A stretch of DNA of 64,000 nucleotides from Pseudoalteromonas rubra (lineage in GTDB: Bacteria; Pseudomonadota; Gammaproteobacteria; Enterobacterales; Alteromonadaceae). Numbering within the stretch: the first letter of the stretch is position 1; each line of letters opens with the position of its first letter. The stretch covers positions 372,001 through 436,000 of the forward strand of contig NZ_AHCD03000020.1 of assembly GCF_000238295.3 (NCBI RefSeq), read 5' to 3'. Made by a program: the position numbers and the translations under genes. A model generated the notes under the pieces. The model was not told where the DNA came from. It saw nothing but the letters and a program-made list of their open reading frames with translations, and searched no databases. This document shows positions 1 through 8,012 of this stretch, one piece after another.

Positions 1-19
1 CTACCCTCCCGCCAATTTG

Positions 20-34
20 TATAATGCTGGGCAT
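20..34 (+). promoter_or_regulatory. Promoter of the tRNA-Leu gene (-10 box and GC-rich discriminator)
   Basis: A perfect TATAAT lies at 20-25 and is followed by GCTGGGC, a G+C-rich discriminator of the kind found at stringently controlled stable-RNA promoters. The -35 element would fall at or just before the left edge, so it cannot be checked. Transcription would start near 32-34 and run through an AT-rich leader of about 85 nt into the tRNA. The link to the tRNA is inferred from position. Confidence 0.7.
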
Positions 35-119
35 AGAGACGAAGGCATATAAAACAAAGCCTAAGCTCAAAGTGGTTTTTCTTTATTTTCTCTTGGTTAG
101 AAGATTAAAGAAAAATTAT

Positions 120-204
120 GCCAGTGTGATGGAATTGGTAGACATGACGGATTCAAAATCCGTTGCCTTCGGGCGTGGCGGTTCAAGTCCGCCCACTGGT
201 ACCA
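120..204 (+). tRNA. tRNA-Leu (anticodon CAA)
   Basis: This 85-nt gene folds as a class II tRNA. The acceptor strands GCCAGTG and CACTGGT pair with a G1-U72 wobble, as also occurs in E. coli tRNA-Leu(UAA), and are followed by A73 and an encoded CCA. The anticodon stem ACGGA/TCCGT encloses the loop TTCAAAA, giving anticodon CAA, which reads UUG. A long variable arm (TGCCTTCGGGCGT) and the T-loop GTTCAAGTCC are present. An intrinsic terminator follows within 10 nt. The 3' end of this gene is the apparent source of the tandem repeats downstream. Confidence 0.97.
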
Positions 205-213
205 CTTTTTATA

Positions 214-243
214 ACCCTGACCGAATAGGTCGGGGTTTTTTTA
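214..243 (+). terminator. Intrinsic terminator of tRNA-Leu
   Basis: The inverted repeat CCCTGACC / GGTCGGGG encloses a short GAATA loop and is followed by seven T residues. It starts 9 nt after the CCA end. Nearly the same hairpin and T tract recur in every unit of the downstream array. Confidence 0.93.
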
Positions 244-245
244 TG

Positions 246-1935
246 TCTGAATTTTAATGTTTTGTTGAGTGTGGTGTAGGACTTGAGCCCCACGCCGGGC
301 GTGGCACTGATGCAAGTTAAGAGTCCGCTCACGGGTACCACTTTTTATAACCCTGACCGATTAGGTCGGGGTTTTTTTATGCCTGTTTTTCAGTATATTA
401 TTTTTTAGCGAAGCAAAGTGGAGTCGGACTTGAGCCCCACGCCGGGCGTGGCACTGATGCAAGTTAAGAGTCCGCTCACGGGTACCACTTTTTATAACCC
501 TGACCGATTAGGTCGGGGTTTTTTTATGCCTGTTTTTCAGTATATTATTTTTTAGCGAAGCAAAGTGGAGTCGGACTTGAGCCCCACGCCGGGCGTGGCA
601 CTGATGCAAGTTAAGAGTCCGCTCACGGGTACCACTTTTTATAACCCTGACCGATTAGGTCGGGGTTTTTTTATGCCTGTTTTTCAGTATATTATTTTTT
701 AGCGAAGCAAAGTGGAGTCGGACTTGAGCCCCACGCCGGGCGTGGCACTGATGCAAGTTAAGAGTCCGCTCACGGGTACCACTTTTTATAACCCTGACCG
801 ATTAGGTCGGGGTTTTTTTATGCCTGTTTTTCAGTATATTATTTTTTAGCGAAGCAAAGTGGAGTCGGACTTGAGCCCCACGCCGGGCGTGGCACTGATG
901 CAAGTTAAGAGTCCGCTCACGGGTACCACTTTTTATAACCCTGACCGATTAGGTCGGGGTTTTTTTATGCCTGTTTTTCAGTATATTATTTTTTAGCGAA
1001 GCAAAGTGGAGTCGGACTTGAGCCCCACGCCGGGCGTGGCACTGATGCAAGTTAAGAGTCCGCTCACGGGTACCACTTTTTATAACCCAGCTTTTTAGCT
1101 GGGTTTTTTTATGCCTAAATTTTAATATTTCATGGTGTGGTGTCGGACTTGAGCGCCACGCCGGGCGTGGCACTGATGCAAGTTAAGAGTCCGCTCACGG
1201 GTACCACTTTTTATAACCCTGACCGATTAGGTCGGGGTTTTTTTATGCCTGTTTTTCAGTATATTATTTTTTAGCGAAGCAAAGTGGAGTCGGACTTGAG
1301 CCCCACGCCGGGCGTGGCACTGATGCAAGTTAAGAGTCCGCCCACTGGTACCACTTTTTATAACCCCGACCGAATAGGTCGGGGTTTTTTTATGTCTGAA
1401 TTTTAATGTTTTGTTGAGTGTGGTGTAGGACTTGAGCCCCACGCATGGCGTGGTACTGATGCAAGTTAAGAGTCCGCCCACTGGACCCACTTTTTATAAC
1501 CCAGCTTTTTAGCTGGGTTTTTTATACCTGAAATTCAAGGTAACATACTGAAGCAATGTGGTGTCAGACTTGAGCCCCACGCCGGGCGTGGCACTGATGC
1601 AAGTTAAGAGTCCGCTCACGGGTACCACTTTTTATAACCCTGCTTTTTAGCTGGGTTTTTTTATGCCTAAATTTTAATATTTCATGGTGTGGTGTCGGAC
1701 TTGAGCGCCACGCCGGGCGTGGCACTGATGCAAGTTAAGAGTCCGACCACTGGACCCACTTTTTATAACCCTGGCCGAATAGGTCAGGGTTTTTTTATGC
1801 CTGAATTTTAATGTTTAGCCTAGTGTGGTGTCGGACTTGAGCCCCACGCCGGGCGTGGCACTGATGCAAGTTAAGAGTCCGCCCACTGGACCCACTTTTT
1901 ATAACCCCGACCGAATAGGTCAGGGGTTTTTTTAT
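246..1935 (+). repeat. Array of 12 tandem repeats built from the tRNA-Leu 3' tail plus terminator
   Basis: Using the tail motif GTACCAC (or its variant GACCCAC) as an anchor, copies occur at 335, 482, 629, 776, 923, 1070, 1201, 1348, 1484, 1622, 1753 and 1889. Each unit contains a spacer, the hairpin CCACGCCGGGCGTGG, a tRNA-tail segment AGTCCGCYCACNGG(TA/AC)CCAC, and a terminator hairpin with a T tract. The copy at 1335-1354 matches tRNA positions 186-205 over 20 nt without a mismatch. The motif GGGCGTGGC also matches the tRNA variable arm, so the original capture may have reached further into the tRNA. There are several spacer types: the common CAGTATATTATTTTTTAGCG form, and AATTTTAATGTTTTG- or AATTTTAATATTTCATG-like forms. 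The nearest known parallel is the rtT repeats of E. coli tyrT, which carry the tRNA-Tyr 3' end. Confidence 0.95.
335..1069 (+). repeat. Five consecutive identical 147-bp periods
   Basis: Between the anchors at 335 and 1070 the spacing is exactly 147 bp five times, and I see no base differences between periods. Such identity beside diverged copies (spacings 131, 147, 136, 138, 131, 136 from 1070 on) indicates recent expansion or ongoing homogenisation of one unit type. The period equals 49 codons, so reading frames are preserved across units, but both strands contain stops within each unit. Confidence 0.95.
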
Positions 1936-2373
1936 AGCTGAGATTCAAAGAACCATGCTGAAGTTAGAAGCAGTGTTTGGACTTGAGCGTATGGTGGGTT
2001 AATTCAATCTCCTCTTTGCTCGCTTAACGTGTACCTTAGCCAGCAGGTACCAATGCTGTTTTCACTCAGATCATTATGTCAGTAAGGTGAGCTCAAACCT
2101 TTATCTGAGGCGGGCTCAAATTCAATAATCGGCGATTTTTGAGAAAATGATAAATTTTTTCCAGTATTGAACGTCTAGTAAGATCAGAGCAAAGCGGTTT
2201 TTGGCCTGTGACGTTTTAATATCGCAACGCGCGCTGGCTATCAGGTGCAATCCCGACAACTTTTAAAGAGGCTCAGGGATTGTTAAAATACACCTCCAGT
2301 TGCCGGTTTTATCAGTACCCAACAATTAAAAACCGCCCTATTGACCCTTATACTTCAACAATAGAGAGATAAA
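1936..2373. other. Intergenic region without a recognised gene
   Basis: These 438 bases follow the last repeat-borne terminator. I see no open frame of useful length, no tRNA and no strong hairpin. The promoter of the next gene must lie in its right part, but no convincing -35/-10 pair stands out. AGAGAGAT just before the ATG at 2374 is a plausible ribosome binding site. Confidence 0.6.
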
Positions 2374-2775
2374 ATGAGAACTTTAATTGTATTACTTATG
2401 GCTGCTGTTTTTTCAACAACGGTACAAGCGAGTGATGAATCGGGCGAAAAATCTATTCAACACCTTAAAGTGGCAGACGTGACTTCCATCGAAGATGCAA
2501 GAAAGATTTTCATTGAAAAAACCTCAGAAATTAGAAGCAAACGAGATCTGGATGAGGCTGAACTACAACAGATCCATGTGATCACGTATACGCTTGAGAA
2601 AAGCGTTGAATTTTTCACATTTAACCTTATCGGCGACAACAAAAAGCTCGCAGATGATCTTGCGGTTGTGGTAGAAAACATCCACCTTAATTCAGAAAGA
2701 AACCGTAAAGAGCAGACTAAAAAGCACCTTAATCAGTATTTTGTGTTAGCAGACAGACTGATTGCGAGTTTTTAA
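2374..2775 (+). CDS. Small exported protein of unknown function (DUF6746-like)
   Basis: The product is 133 residues and starts with a clear Sec signal peptide (MRTLIVLLMAAVFSTTVQA, cleavage after about residue 19). The mature part is charged and apparently all-helical. A central motif (LQQIHVITYTLEKSVEF, about residues 68-84) and a later VVENIHLNSERN recall the small periplasmic DUF6746 proteins of marine gammaproteobacteria; that assignment is from memory of the family pattern and is tentative. There is no cysteine, lipobox or known catalytic motif. The gene stands alone, and the next gene begins 278 bp downstream. A GC-rich inverted repeat (GGCCGGG..CCTGGCC) near 2811-2830 may end its transcript. 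Confidence 0.7.
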   Translation: MRTLIVLLMAAVFSTTVQASDESGEKSIQHLKVADVTSIEDARKIFIEKTSEIRSKRDLDEAELQQIHVITYTLEKSVEFFTFNLIGDNKKLADDLAVVVENIHLNSERNRKEQTKKHLNQYFVLADRLIASF

Positions 2776-3053
2776 TTTAGCACGCTGAGCACGCCTTTCT
2801 ATACTGACGAGGCCGGGTGAACCTGGCCCCGTTGTCCTCCCCACAGCTCCACAACGTATATTCATCGCAAGCGCAAATTAAGCAGGCTGGCGGATTGGGC
2901 CTATAGCGTCCTGGCAGCTGTGTCCGGCCAACTGAAGTTTAAATTATTGATACATATAAGGTGTTCAGGCCAGCCCTTTTGTTCCATTGATTGGTTTTGC
3001 GCAATAACTGCGTTCGACTATGCTTATCTTCAGGGTGAACAAGGGGGGTTTCC

Positions 3054-3482
3054 ATGGCCTTGATAGAGCTTATTTATGTCAGTACTGTATCGGCACCTCT
3101 GTCTGATGAGCAGTTGATTGAGTTAAATCGTTTTTGCAAATCGACTAATCAGCTCAATGGCATTTCCGGTATGTTACTTTATGATGGACATCACTTCATG
3201 CAAGTGATTGAAGGTGAAAGAGATCATGTTGAGCGTTTGTATAAGAATATTCAACAAGATCCAAGGCATACCGAAGTGGTCGCGTTGATCATTAATGACC
3301 TGCCAAAGCGTAATTTTTCGCGTTGGTCCATGGGCGTGATTGATCTCTCCAAACATCCGAGTTATCGCAAGGTAAAAACGACACGGCCTCATCGACGGCT
3401 GCCGCTCAGTTATAAGTTGCTTAAGTCATTTCGCGATCAAGAAATGGAGTTTGAAGAGCGGGTCAGAAAATCTTTTGGCTAG
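3054..3482 (+). CDS. BLUF-domain blue-light photoreceptor (short, single domain)
   Basis: The 142-residue protein is almost entirely a BLUF domain, the flavin (FAD)-binding blue-light sensor fold. The residues that form the flavin hydrogen-bond network can be placed: Tyr8 in LIYVS, Asn32, Gln50 in HHFMQVIEGE, and Trp91 and Met93 in SRWSMGV. It should therefore be photoactive. About 45 basic residues follow the core (the C-terminal helices), and no GGDEF, EAL or HTH output domain is attached. It must act by binding a partner, as known for short BLUF proteins such as PixD and BlrB. The ATG at 3054 is preceded by AAGGGGGG. No obvious partner is adjacent. Transcription is monocistronic by spacing. 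Confidence 0.93.
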   Translation: MALIELIYVSTVSAPLSDEQLIELNRFCKSTNQLNGISGMLLYDGHHFMQVIEGERDHVERLYKNIQQDPRHTEVVALIINDLPKRNFSRWSMGVIDLSKHPSYRKVKTTRPHRRLPLSYKLLKSFRDQEMEFEERVRKSFG

Positions 3483-3565
3483 TCAGTGGCAGGCTCAGAA
3501 TGCTCTCCATTTTCATCTAAGCTCAAACTTCAGTGCGTAGTAAAGCCTAATCAAGAGCAAGTAAG

Positions 3566-3769
3566 TTAGCGATTTCGGCCAACAAAGCGCTCTACATTGG
3601 CAAAAAGCCGATTACACTTCTCAAGCTGACTTTGATATTCAGATGTCTCTGTACTTAATAATTCAAGGCTCTCTTTTTCCTGGCGGTATTCATTCACCAT
3701 TCTTTCAAGTTTTTCTTCAAAACTTACTTTTCGTCCTTTACTCGCTGTCTTTTTTGATGATTTTCGCAT
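3566..3769 (-). CDS. Small basic coiled-coil protein, unknown function
   Basis: The frame encodes 67 residues. The first 14 are rich in Lys, Arg and Ser (MRKSSKKTASKGRK), and the rest forms a charged amphipathic helix with Leu/Glu heptad-like spacing. There is no signal peptide or known motif. A weak purine-rich site (GAGAGT) precedes the ATG. The composition resembles a short DNA- or RNA-binding helical protein, but this is only a guess. The frame sits between the BLUF gene and a cold-shock gene, with short untranslated stretches on both sides, and no better frame competes for it. Confidence 0.5.
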   Translation of the reverse strand: MRKSSKKTASKGRKVSFEEKLERMVNEYRQEKESLELLSTETSEYQSQLEKCNRLFANVERFVGRNR

Positions 3770-3921
3770 GCTACTCTCAATTTGATAGATGGGTTTTATG
3801 AGAAATACGGGCCTGTCAAATTGATAATGCTGTAATAACGATTAACTTTGTATGCCGGTTTTCTATATGGAAGGTTCAGAAATAGGTAAAAAATTTTTGA
3901 CTTATTTTACTGGGGGTCAAT

Positions 3922-3956
3922 AAAGAGATATGCGTTTTACACACCATATCTCTTTA
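3922..3956 (-). terminator. Terminator downstream of the cold-shock gene
   Basis: AAAGAGATATG and CATATCTCTTT form an 11-bp stem around a short loop, directly after the cold-shock stop codon on the minus strand. The flanking A and T residues make it usable from both sides. Confidence 0.8.
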
Positions 3957-3964
3957 TTATTAGA

Positions 3965-4177
3965 TTAAGCTACGGTGACGTTGGCAGCTTGTGGGCCTTT
4001 GGCGCCCTGTTCTGAATTGAAAGCAACTTTTTGTCCTTCAACCAGAGTCTTAAAACCATCACCTTCAATTGCGCGGAAGTGTACAAAAACATCTGTGCCG
4101 CCATTGTCTGGTGTGATAAAGCCAAAGCCTTTAGATTCGTTAAACCATTTTACTGAACCAGTTGTTTTATTAGACAT
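3965..4177 (-). CDS. CspA-family cold-shock protein
   Basis: This 70-residue single-domain protein has the complete OB-fold signature of CspA-type RNA chaperones. RNP1 is KGFGFITP (about residues 16-23) and RNP2 is VFVHF (about 30-34), and the aromatic residues Trp11, Phe18, Phe20, Phe31 and Phe34 needed to stack on single-stranded nucleic acid are present. It binds RNA or ssDNA in the cytoplasm and melts secondary structure. GAGGT precedes the ATG. About 210 bp of AT-rich sequence separate it from the uraA terminator upstream. That space could hold the long, structured 5' leader typical of cold-inducible csp genes; I did not identify a specific element. Which Csp paralogue it is cannot be told. 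Confidence 0.97.
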   Translation of the reverse strand: MSNKTTGSVKWFNESKGFGFITPDNGGTDVFVHFRAIEGDGFKTLVEGQKVAFNSEQGAKGPQAANVTVA

Positions 4178-4388
4178 ATATACCTCGATATAATCGAAAA
4201 AATTTAAAATGAAGCTACTAAATCTGTAATGAAGGAAAAGATATCGCAGGGTAAATATGACGAAGTAAATCGAAAAGAAACTGGGAAAGCTTGTACTAAA
4301 TATTCATTAATAGCTCAGCTGTTTGAGCTGTCAATTACTATACAGCATATTGGGTGAATAGATAGCTATTTATTTTATTTCTTTATTT

Positions 4389-4435
4389 AAAAATGCTCAG
4401 CACTGTAGACTATTACAATATGCTGAGCATTTTTA
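4389..4435 (-). terminator. Terminator of the upp-uraA operon
   Basis: AAAAATGCTCAGCA and TGCTGAGCATTTTT form a 14-bp inverted repeat just beyond the uraA stop on the minus strand. The stem ends in an A/T run on each side, giving the U tract for leftward transcription. Confidence 0.88.
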
Positions 4436-4445
4436 TCAACTTAAG

Positions 4446-5690
4446 TTAGGCTTCTTGTTTAGGGTTGGGTAGTAGCAAATTAAGCACAATGCCCAAAATG
4501 GCACACAAGCTCACCCCTTGCAGGCTAAACTCGGTGCTGCCAAGCTGCATTCCTCCAATACCAAATACCAATATCAGTGCAATAATGCTGAGGTTGCGGG
4601 GGGCACTGAGGTCGGTTTCTGATTTCACTAAAGTGTTTAAACCGACCACCGCGATTGAGCCAAACAACAGGGTCATGATCCCACCCATCACAGGCGTTGG
4701 AATGGTTTGCAAGCCAGCGCCCATCTTACCGACAAATGCCAGCACGATGGCAATCACCGCTGTCCAGGTCATTACCTGAGGGTTGAAGTTACGGGTCAGC
4801 ATAACGGCGCCGGTTACTTCTGAGTAGGTGGTATTGGGTGGGCCACCAAACAAAGAAGCCGTTGAGGTAGCCAGGCCATCTCCCAGCAAAGTGCGGTGCA
4901 AGCCGGGTTTTTCGAGGTAATCTTTGCCTGTTACGTTACTGATCGCCATCATATCGCCGATATGTTCAATCGCCGGGGCAATGGCCACAGGCACCATAAA
5001 CAGAATGGCCGGCCAGTAAAACTCTGGCCAGACAAAGGCAGGGACGGCCAGCCAGCTGGCATTGTGTACCGCATCAAATTGTACGATACCAAATGCCAGA
5101 GATAAGCCGTAACCTGTGATGATACCCGCCAGAATCGGGATCAGGCGGAAAATCCCTTTGGCTGTCACTGCCACGATTAAGGTGACTATCAGTGAGGACA
5201 ATGAAATGATCAATGCCTGATCGTAAGCAACTAGCTGAGCACTGCCGTCACCACTTTTACCCATGGCCATGTTCACCGCAACCGGCGCAAGGGCCAGTCC
5301 GATGACCATAATGACCGGGCCAACTACCACGGGGGGTAAGATCTTATGCAGAATATCGGCACCTTTAAAGCGTACCAGCAAGCTCAACAGGATATAGGCA
5401 AACCCGGCTGCCATGAGCCCACCCATAGTGGCGGGGATCCCCCATACCTGTACGCTGGCAATGATTGGAGCGATAAAGGCAAAGGAAGAAGCCAGAAAGA
5501 CCGGCACTTGTCCGCGGGTGACAAACTGAAACACCAAAGTACCGAGGCCCGCAGTAAACAGCGCGACATTGGGGTCCAGGCCGGTCAGCAGTGGCACCAG
5601 CACGAGTGCCCCAAAGGCTACAAAGAGCATCTGAGCACCGCTCAGTATGGTCTTGAGCGATGTCAGAGAATTAAGGGGTTTGTTGGACAT
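4446..5690 (-). CDS. uraA: Uracil permease UraA (NCS2 family, uracil:H+ symporter)
   Basis: The 414-residue protein is hydrophobic throughout and has the size and layout of NCS2 nucleobase transporters (14 membrane segments). The two glutamates that bind uracil and couple protons in E. coli UraA have counterparts at Glu242 (in AIEHIGDMM) and Glu291 (in NTTYSEVTG). It imports uracil across the inner membrane. The gene begins 10 bp after the upp stop, so the two are cotranscribed; the phosphoribosyltransferase traps imported uracil as UMP. The short C-terminal tail NPKQEA is ordinary. A strong terminator follows. Confidence 0.96.
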   Translation of the reverse strand: MSNKPLNSLTSLKTILSGAQMLFVAFGALVLVPLLTGLDPNVALFTAGLGTLVFQFVTRGQVPVFLASSFAFIAPIIASVQVWGIPATMGGLMAAGFAYILLSLLVRFKGADILHKILPPVVVGPVIMVIGLALAPVAVNMAMGKSGDGSAQLVAYDQALIISLSSLIVTLIVAVTAKGIFRLIPILAGIITGYGLSLAFGIVQFDAVHNASWLAVPAFVWPEFYWPAILFMVPVAIAPAIEHIGDMMAISNVTGKDYLEKPGLHRTLLGDGLATSTASLFGGPPNTTYSEVTGAVMLTRNFNPQVMTWTAVIAIVLAFVGKMGAGLQTIPTPVMGGIMTLLFGSIAVVGLNTLVKSETDLSAPRNLSIIALILVFGIGGMQLGSTEFSLQGVSLCAILGIVLNLLLPNPKQEA

Positions 5691-5700
5691 TCAGGGCGTC

Positions 5701-6330
5701 CTACACAGTGCCAAAAATTTTGTCACCGGCGTCGCCTAGCCCAGGCACTATGTAACCTTTTTCATTCAGGTGACTGTCCAACGAGGCGGTGAAGATCTCG
5801 ACATCAGGGTGCGCCGCCAGGGTTTTTTCCACCCCTTCAGGCGCGGCGACCAGCACAATCACTTTGATCTCTTTACAGCCCGCTTTCTTTAACATGTCGA
5901 TTGTGGCAATCATTGAGCCACCAGTGGCCAGCATAGGGTCAATCACCAGGCCCATGCGCTCTTCGATGTTACCAACTAGCTTTTCAAAGTAGGGCACAGG
6001 CTCGAGTGTTTCTTCGTTGCGTTGCAGTCCGACCACACTGACCTTAGCACTTGGGATCAACTGCATCACGCCTTCCATCATCCCCAGTCCTGCACGCAGG
6101 ATAGGCACAACGGTGATTTTCTTGCCCTTGATGTGCTGCACTGTGAGATCATCACCCTGCCAGCCTTTGATGGTAATATCTTCCAATGGGATGTCTTTGG
6201 TTGCCTCATAGGTCAGCAAAGTGCCCACTTCCTGACATAACTCGCGAAAGCTCTTTGTGCTGATCCCATGCTCGCGCATCAGGCCAAGTTTATGCTGTAC
6301 AAGTGGGTGTTTGATTACATGAATACTCAT
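5701..6330 (-). CDS. upp: Uracil phosphoribosyltransferase
   Basis: At 209 residues this matches the usual length of Upp, which converts uracil and PRPP to UMP and diphosphate in the salvage pathway. The PRPP-binding signature VIDPMLATGGSM is at residues 129-140, and PILRAGLGM (about 76-84) is the conserved phosphate-binding loop region. The C-terminal uracil-recognition segment GYIVPGLGDAGD is intact. It is the first gene of an upp-uraA operon. The 132 bp upstream (6331-6462) must hold the promoter; no attenuator was recognised there. Confidence 0.98.
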   Translation of the reverse strand: MSIHVIKHPLVQHKLGLMREHGISTKSFRELCQEVGTLLTYEATKDIPLEDITIKGWQGDDLTVQHIKGKKITVVPILRAGLGMMEGVMQLIPSAKVSVVGLQRNEETLEPVPYFEKLVGNIEERMGLVIDPMLATGGSMIATIDMLKKAGCKEIKVIVLVAAPEGVEKTLAAHPDVEIFTASLDSHLNEKGYIVPGLGDAGDKIFGTV

Positions 6331-6462
6331 TGAAAAGATACTCCAAATAAAATTTAACGCTATTTTAGCTTAGCTATTTGAGAATTACCCTGAGATAACG
6401 CAAATAATTTATTCAATGAGTTAGGTGTAGTTTACAGCACTCAGTGTAGATAGCTTAAAAGC

Positions 6463-7359
6463 TTAGTGCGCTGGCAGAGGCTGCTGTACGGCCTGAGCAG
6501 CGGCGGGTAGTGTGAGGTGAATAACGCGTCGTTCCGACAAGCGGTGGCGTTGTTGTAAGTAACCAAAATGCTTGCGCATTAGGCGGGTTTGCAATCCATT
6601 CCTTTGTGCACGTTCCAGTGCTCGGGTGAGAATGGAAATATGGGCTTTGTTTTGCGGGTGCAGATAAAAATGAAAATCCAGCGGGTAGCTGAGTACCAGA
6701 TTAGGTTCGATGATCAAACCATCACTCAGTGGGTAATCATCTATTTCATTGATGCCTCGTGAAAAGTAATCAAAGCCCCGATTGCCGCCTGTGAGCATAC
6801 GCACTATCGTGCCATGGTCGCTGGCACTTTCGATGTAAGGCAGCTGATTGGCCTGCCAGATCTGCGCGTCATACCAGCCGGGCGCAAAGACCCCGACTAA
6901 TTTACTGTCCCGAAAGGAGTCCAGTGATTGCACAGCATCAAAGCGTGACTGGGTACGCTGATGGATCAATAGCAGCCTTTTGCCAATCAAGCTTTGTGTC
7001 AGTGGCACATTAATTTTGTGAAATGTGGCGTCGCGTTGCGGTGTTGCCAGCCGCATTATCATGGTGATTTGGCCACTGTTTAGTAATCGGGATTCACGTT
7101 TATACAAAGGGTTAGGAGTCATGGTGAGCGTCAGGTTATAGCCAAGGTCTGCCAGCGAGACGTGCAGCAGCTCACTGATGTACTTTTGCAGCTTAACCTG
7201 GCGGACAGGGAGGGTGATGTGAAGCTCCGGGGGCGTCGCGTCTTTGCTGATTTGCTGTGCCCTGACGGGCGAGAAAAGCTGCACAACGACAAGTAAAAAA
7301 AGAAGGCTTTGTATTATCCACACAAACTGACTACCCAACCACACAAACTGACTACCCAA
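6463..7359 (-). CDS. Exported solute-binding-like protein (SBP_bac_3-like), TTG start
   Basis: The frame gives 298 residues. After a hydrophobic segment (about residues 14-34, ending near RAQQ) comes a domain resembling periplasmic type 3 solute-binding proteins, of the divergent kind common in Alteromonadales with no transporter genes nearby. I see LYKRESRLLNSGQITMIMR in the N-lobe and a long hinge region. The ligand is unknown. No ATG is available: an in-frame TGA lies four codons upstream, and the only plausible starts are TTG at 7359 and TTG at 7338. Both lie at the same place in a 21-bp direct duplication, so the start seems to have been copied. A loosely similar protein is encoded at 26308-27252. 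Confidence 0.75.
   Translation of the reverse strand: MGSQFVWLGSQFVWIIQSLLFLLVVVQLFSPVRAQQISKDATPPELHITLPVRQVKLQKYISELLHVSLADLGYNLTLTMTPNPLYKRESRLLNSGQITMIMRLATPQRDATFHKINVPLTQSLIGKRLLLIHQRTQSRFDAVQSLDSFRDSKLVGVFAPGWYDAQIWQANQLPYIESASDHGTIVRMLTGGNRGFDYFSRGINEIDDYPLSDGLIIEPNLVLSYPLDFHFYLHPQNKAHISILTRALERAQRNGLQTRLMRKHFGYLQQRHRLSERRVIHLTLPAAAQAVQQPLPAH
7318..7359 (-). repeat. Exact 21-bp tandem duplication at a gene start
   Basis: The 21-bp unit CCACACAAACTGACTACCCAA (split here as positions 7318-7338 and 7339-7359) occurs twice in a row without a mismatch. In the minus-strand gene it encodes the repeated peptide GSQFVWL and duplicates the TTG start codon. Being a multiple of three, it keeps the frame. 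Confidence 0.95.
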
Positions 7360-7465
7360 AAACCACCGTCACAACCAGTATAGGCAATTTATCGCCATTA
7401 TTATGCGTGTGCTTTCCTTTTTTTGTTGTTTATGTGAGAATCTGACCCGTTACCCTGAGGGCCTT

Positions 7466-7858
7466 ATGAATAAATTCACCGCAACATTACTGATGATACT
7501 CGCTTTGTTTGCCTTTGTTGTGCAAGGCATGGCGAATGCTGTGATGGCGTGTGAAGCACATATGCAGGGCCACGATATGCCAGGGACCATGATGACACAT
7601 CAGCACACGTCAATGGACAATCACGTCATGTCGCACAGTGAGTCAAATATGATGAGCCATTCGCAGCACGCAATGGATTGCTGTGACGATGACAGTGAGT
7701 GTGTATGCCTGACTCATGCCTGTGGTAGCGCTCAACTGTTGCCTGTGGCTGAATTCTTTCTGGCAACAGACCTTAGCTATACGGCTGCTTTATGGCAGGA
7801 AAACCAACCCCCGGTTGCTGTCGCTCGATCTCTTTATCGTCCCCCCATTTTTGCCTGA
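7466..7858 (+). CDS. Small Met/His/Cys-rich exported protein, first gene of the copper efflux operon
   Basis: The 130-residue product starts at the ATG at 7466 (the frame is open from 7403, but residues before MNKFTATLL do not look like a signal). A hydrophobic N-terminal segment serves as signal peptide or anchor. The middle is packed with Met and His (for example HMQGHDMPGTMMTHQH and HVMSHSESNMMSHSQH), followed by the Cys cluster DCCDDDSECVCLTHACG. Such clusters bind Cu(I) or Ag(I). The gene heads a cluster with DUF411 and CusCBA-like genes, so a periplasmic metal-capture or delivery role is inferred. The family is not named with certainty. The protein ends with a hydrophobic, Pro-rich tail. 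Confidence 0.8.
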   Translation: MNKFTATLLMILALFAFVVQGMANAVMACEAHMQGHDMPGTMMTHQHTSMDNHVMSHSESNMMSHSQHAMDCCDDDSECVCLTHACGSAQLLPVAEFFLATDLSYTAALWQENQPPVAVARSLYRPPIFA

Positions 7859-8012
7859 CTCAGGTGAAGTGCGTCTGAAATTCGGCATCTGAGCCTGTTT
7901 ATCCAACTTCTTTTGATGATTTCACTGCATTTTGCAGTGTGATGTTTACATTGATTCTGACCCGGACATGCCATATCGAGTTGCTGTGGGCCAGAAGGAG
8001 ACGGAGGCAAGT

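Noticed and set aside
949..1490. Basic minus-strand frames in the repeat array, comparable to the protamine-like Tpr of E. coli rtT
   Set aside because: They are Arg/Lys/His-rich, but their stops fall inside each repeat, there is no ribosome binding site, and the sequence is explained by the tRNA tail and terminator on the other strand.
246..1935. CRISPR-like regular repeats
   Set aside because: Units are about 131-147 bp without unique spacers, contain terminators and derive from the tRNA tail; no cas gene is nearby.
2809..2835. GC-rich inverted repeat after the small exported protein gene
   Set aside because: The stem is imperfect and not followed by a T run, so it was not called as a terminator.
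5346..5792. 148-codon plus-strand frame opposite uraA and upp
   Set aside because: It is antisense to two well-supported genes and has a low-complexity, Gln/His/Arg-rich composition typical of a shadow frame.
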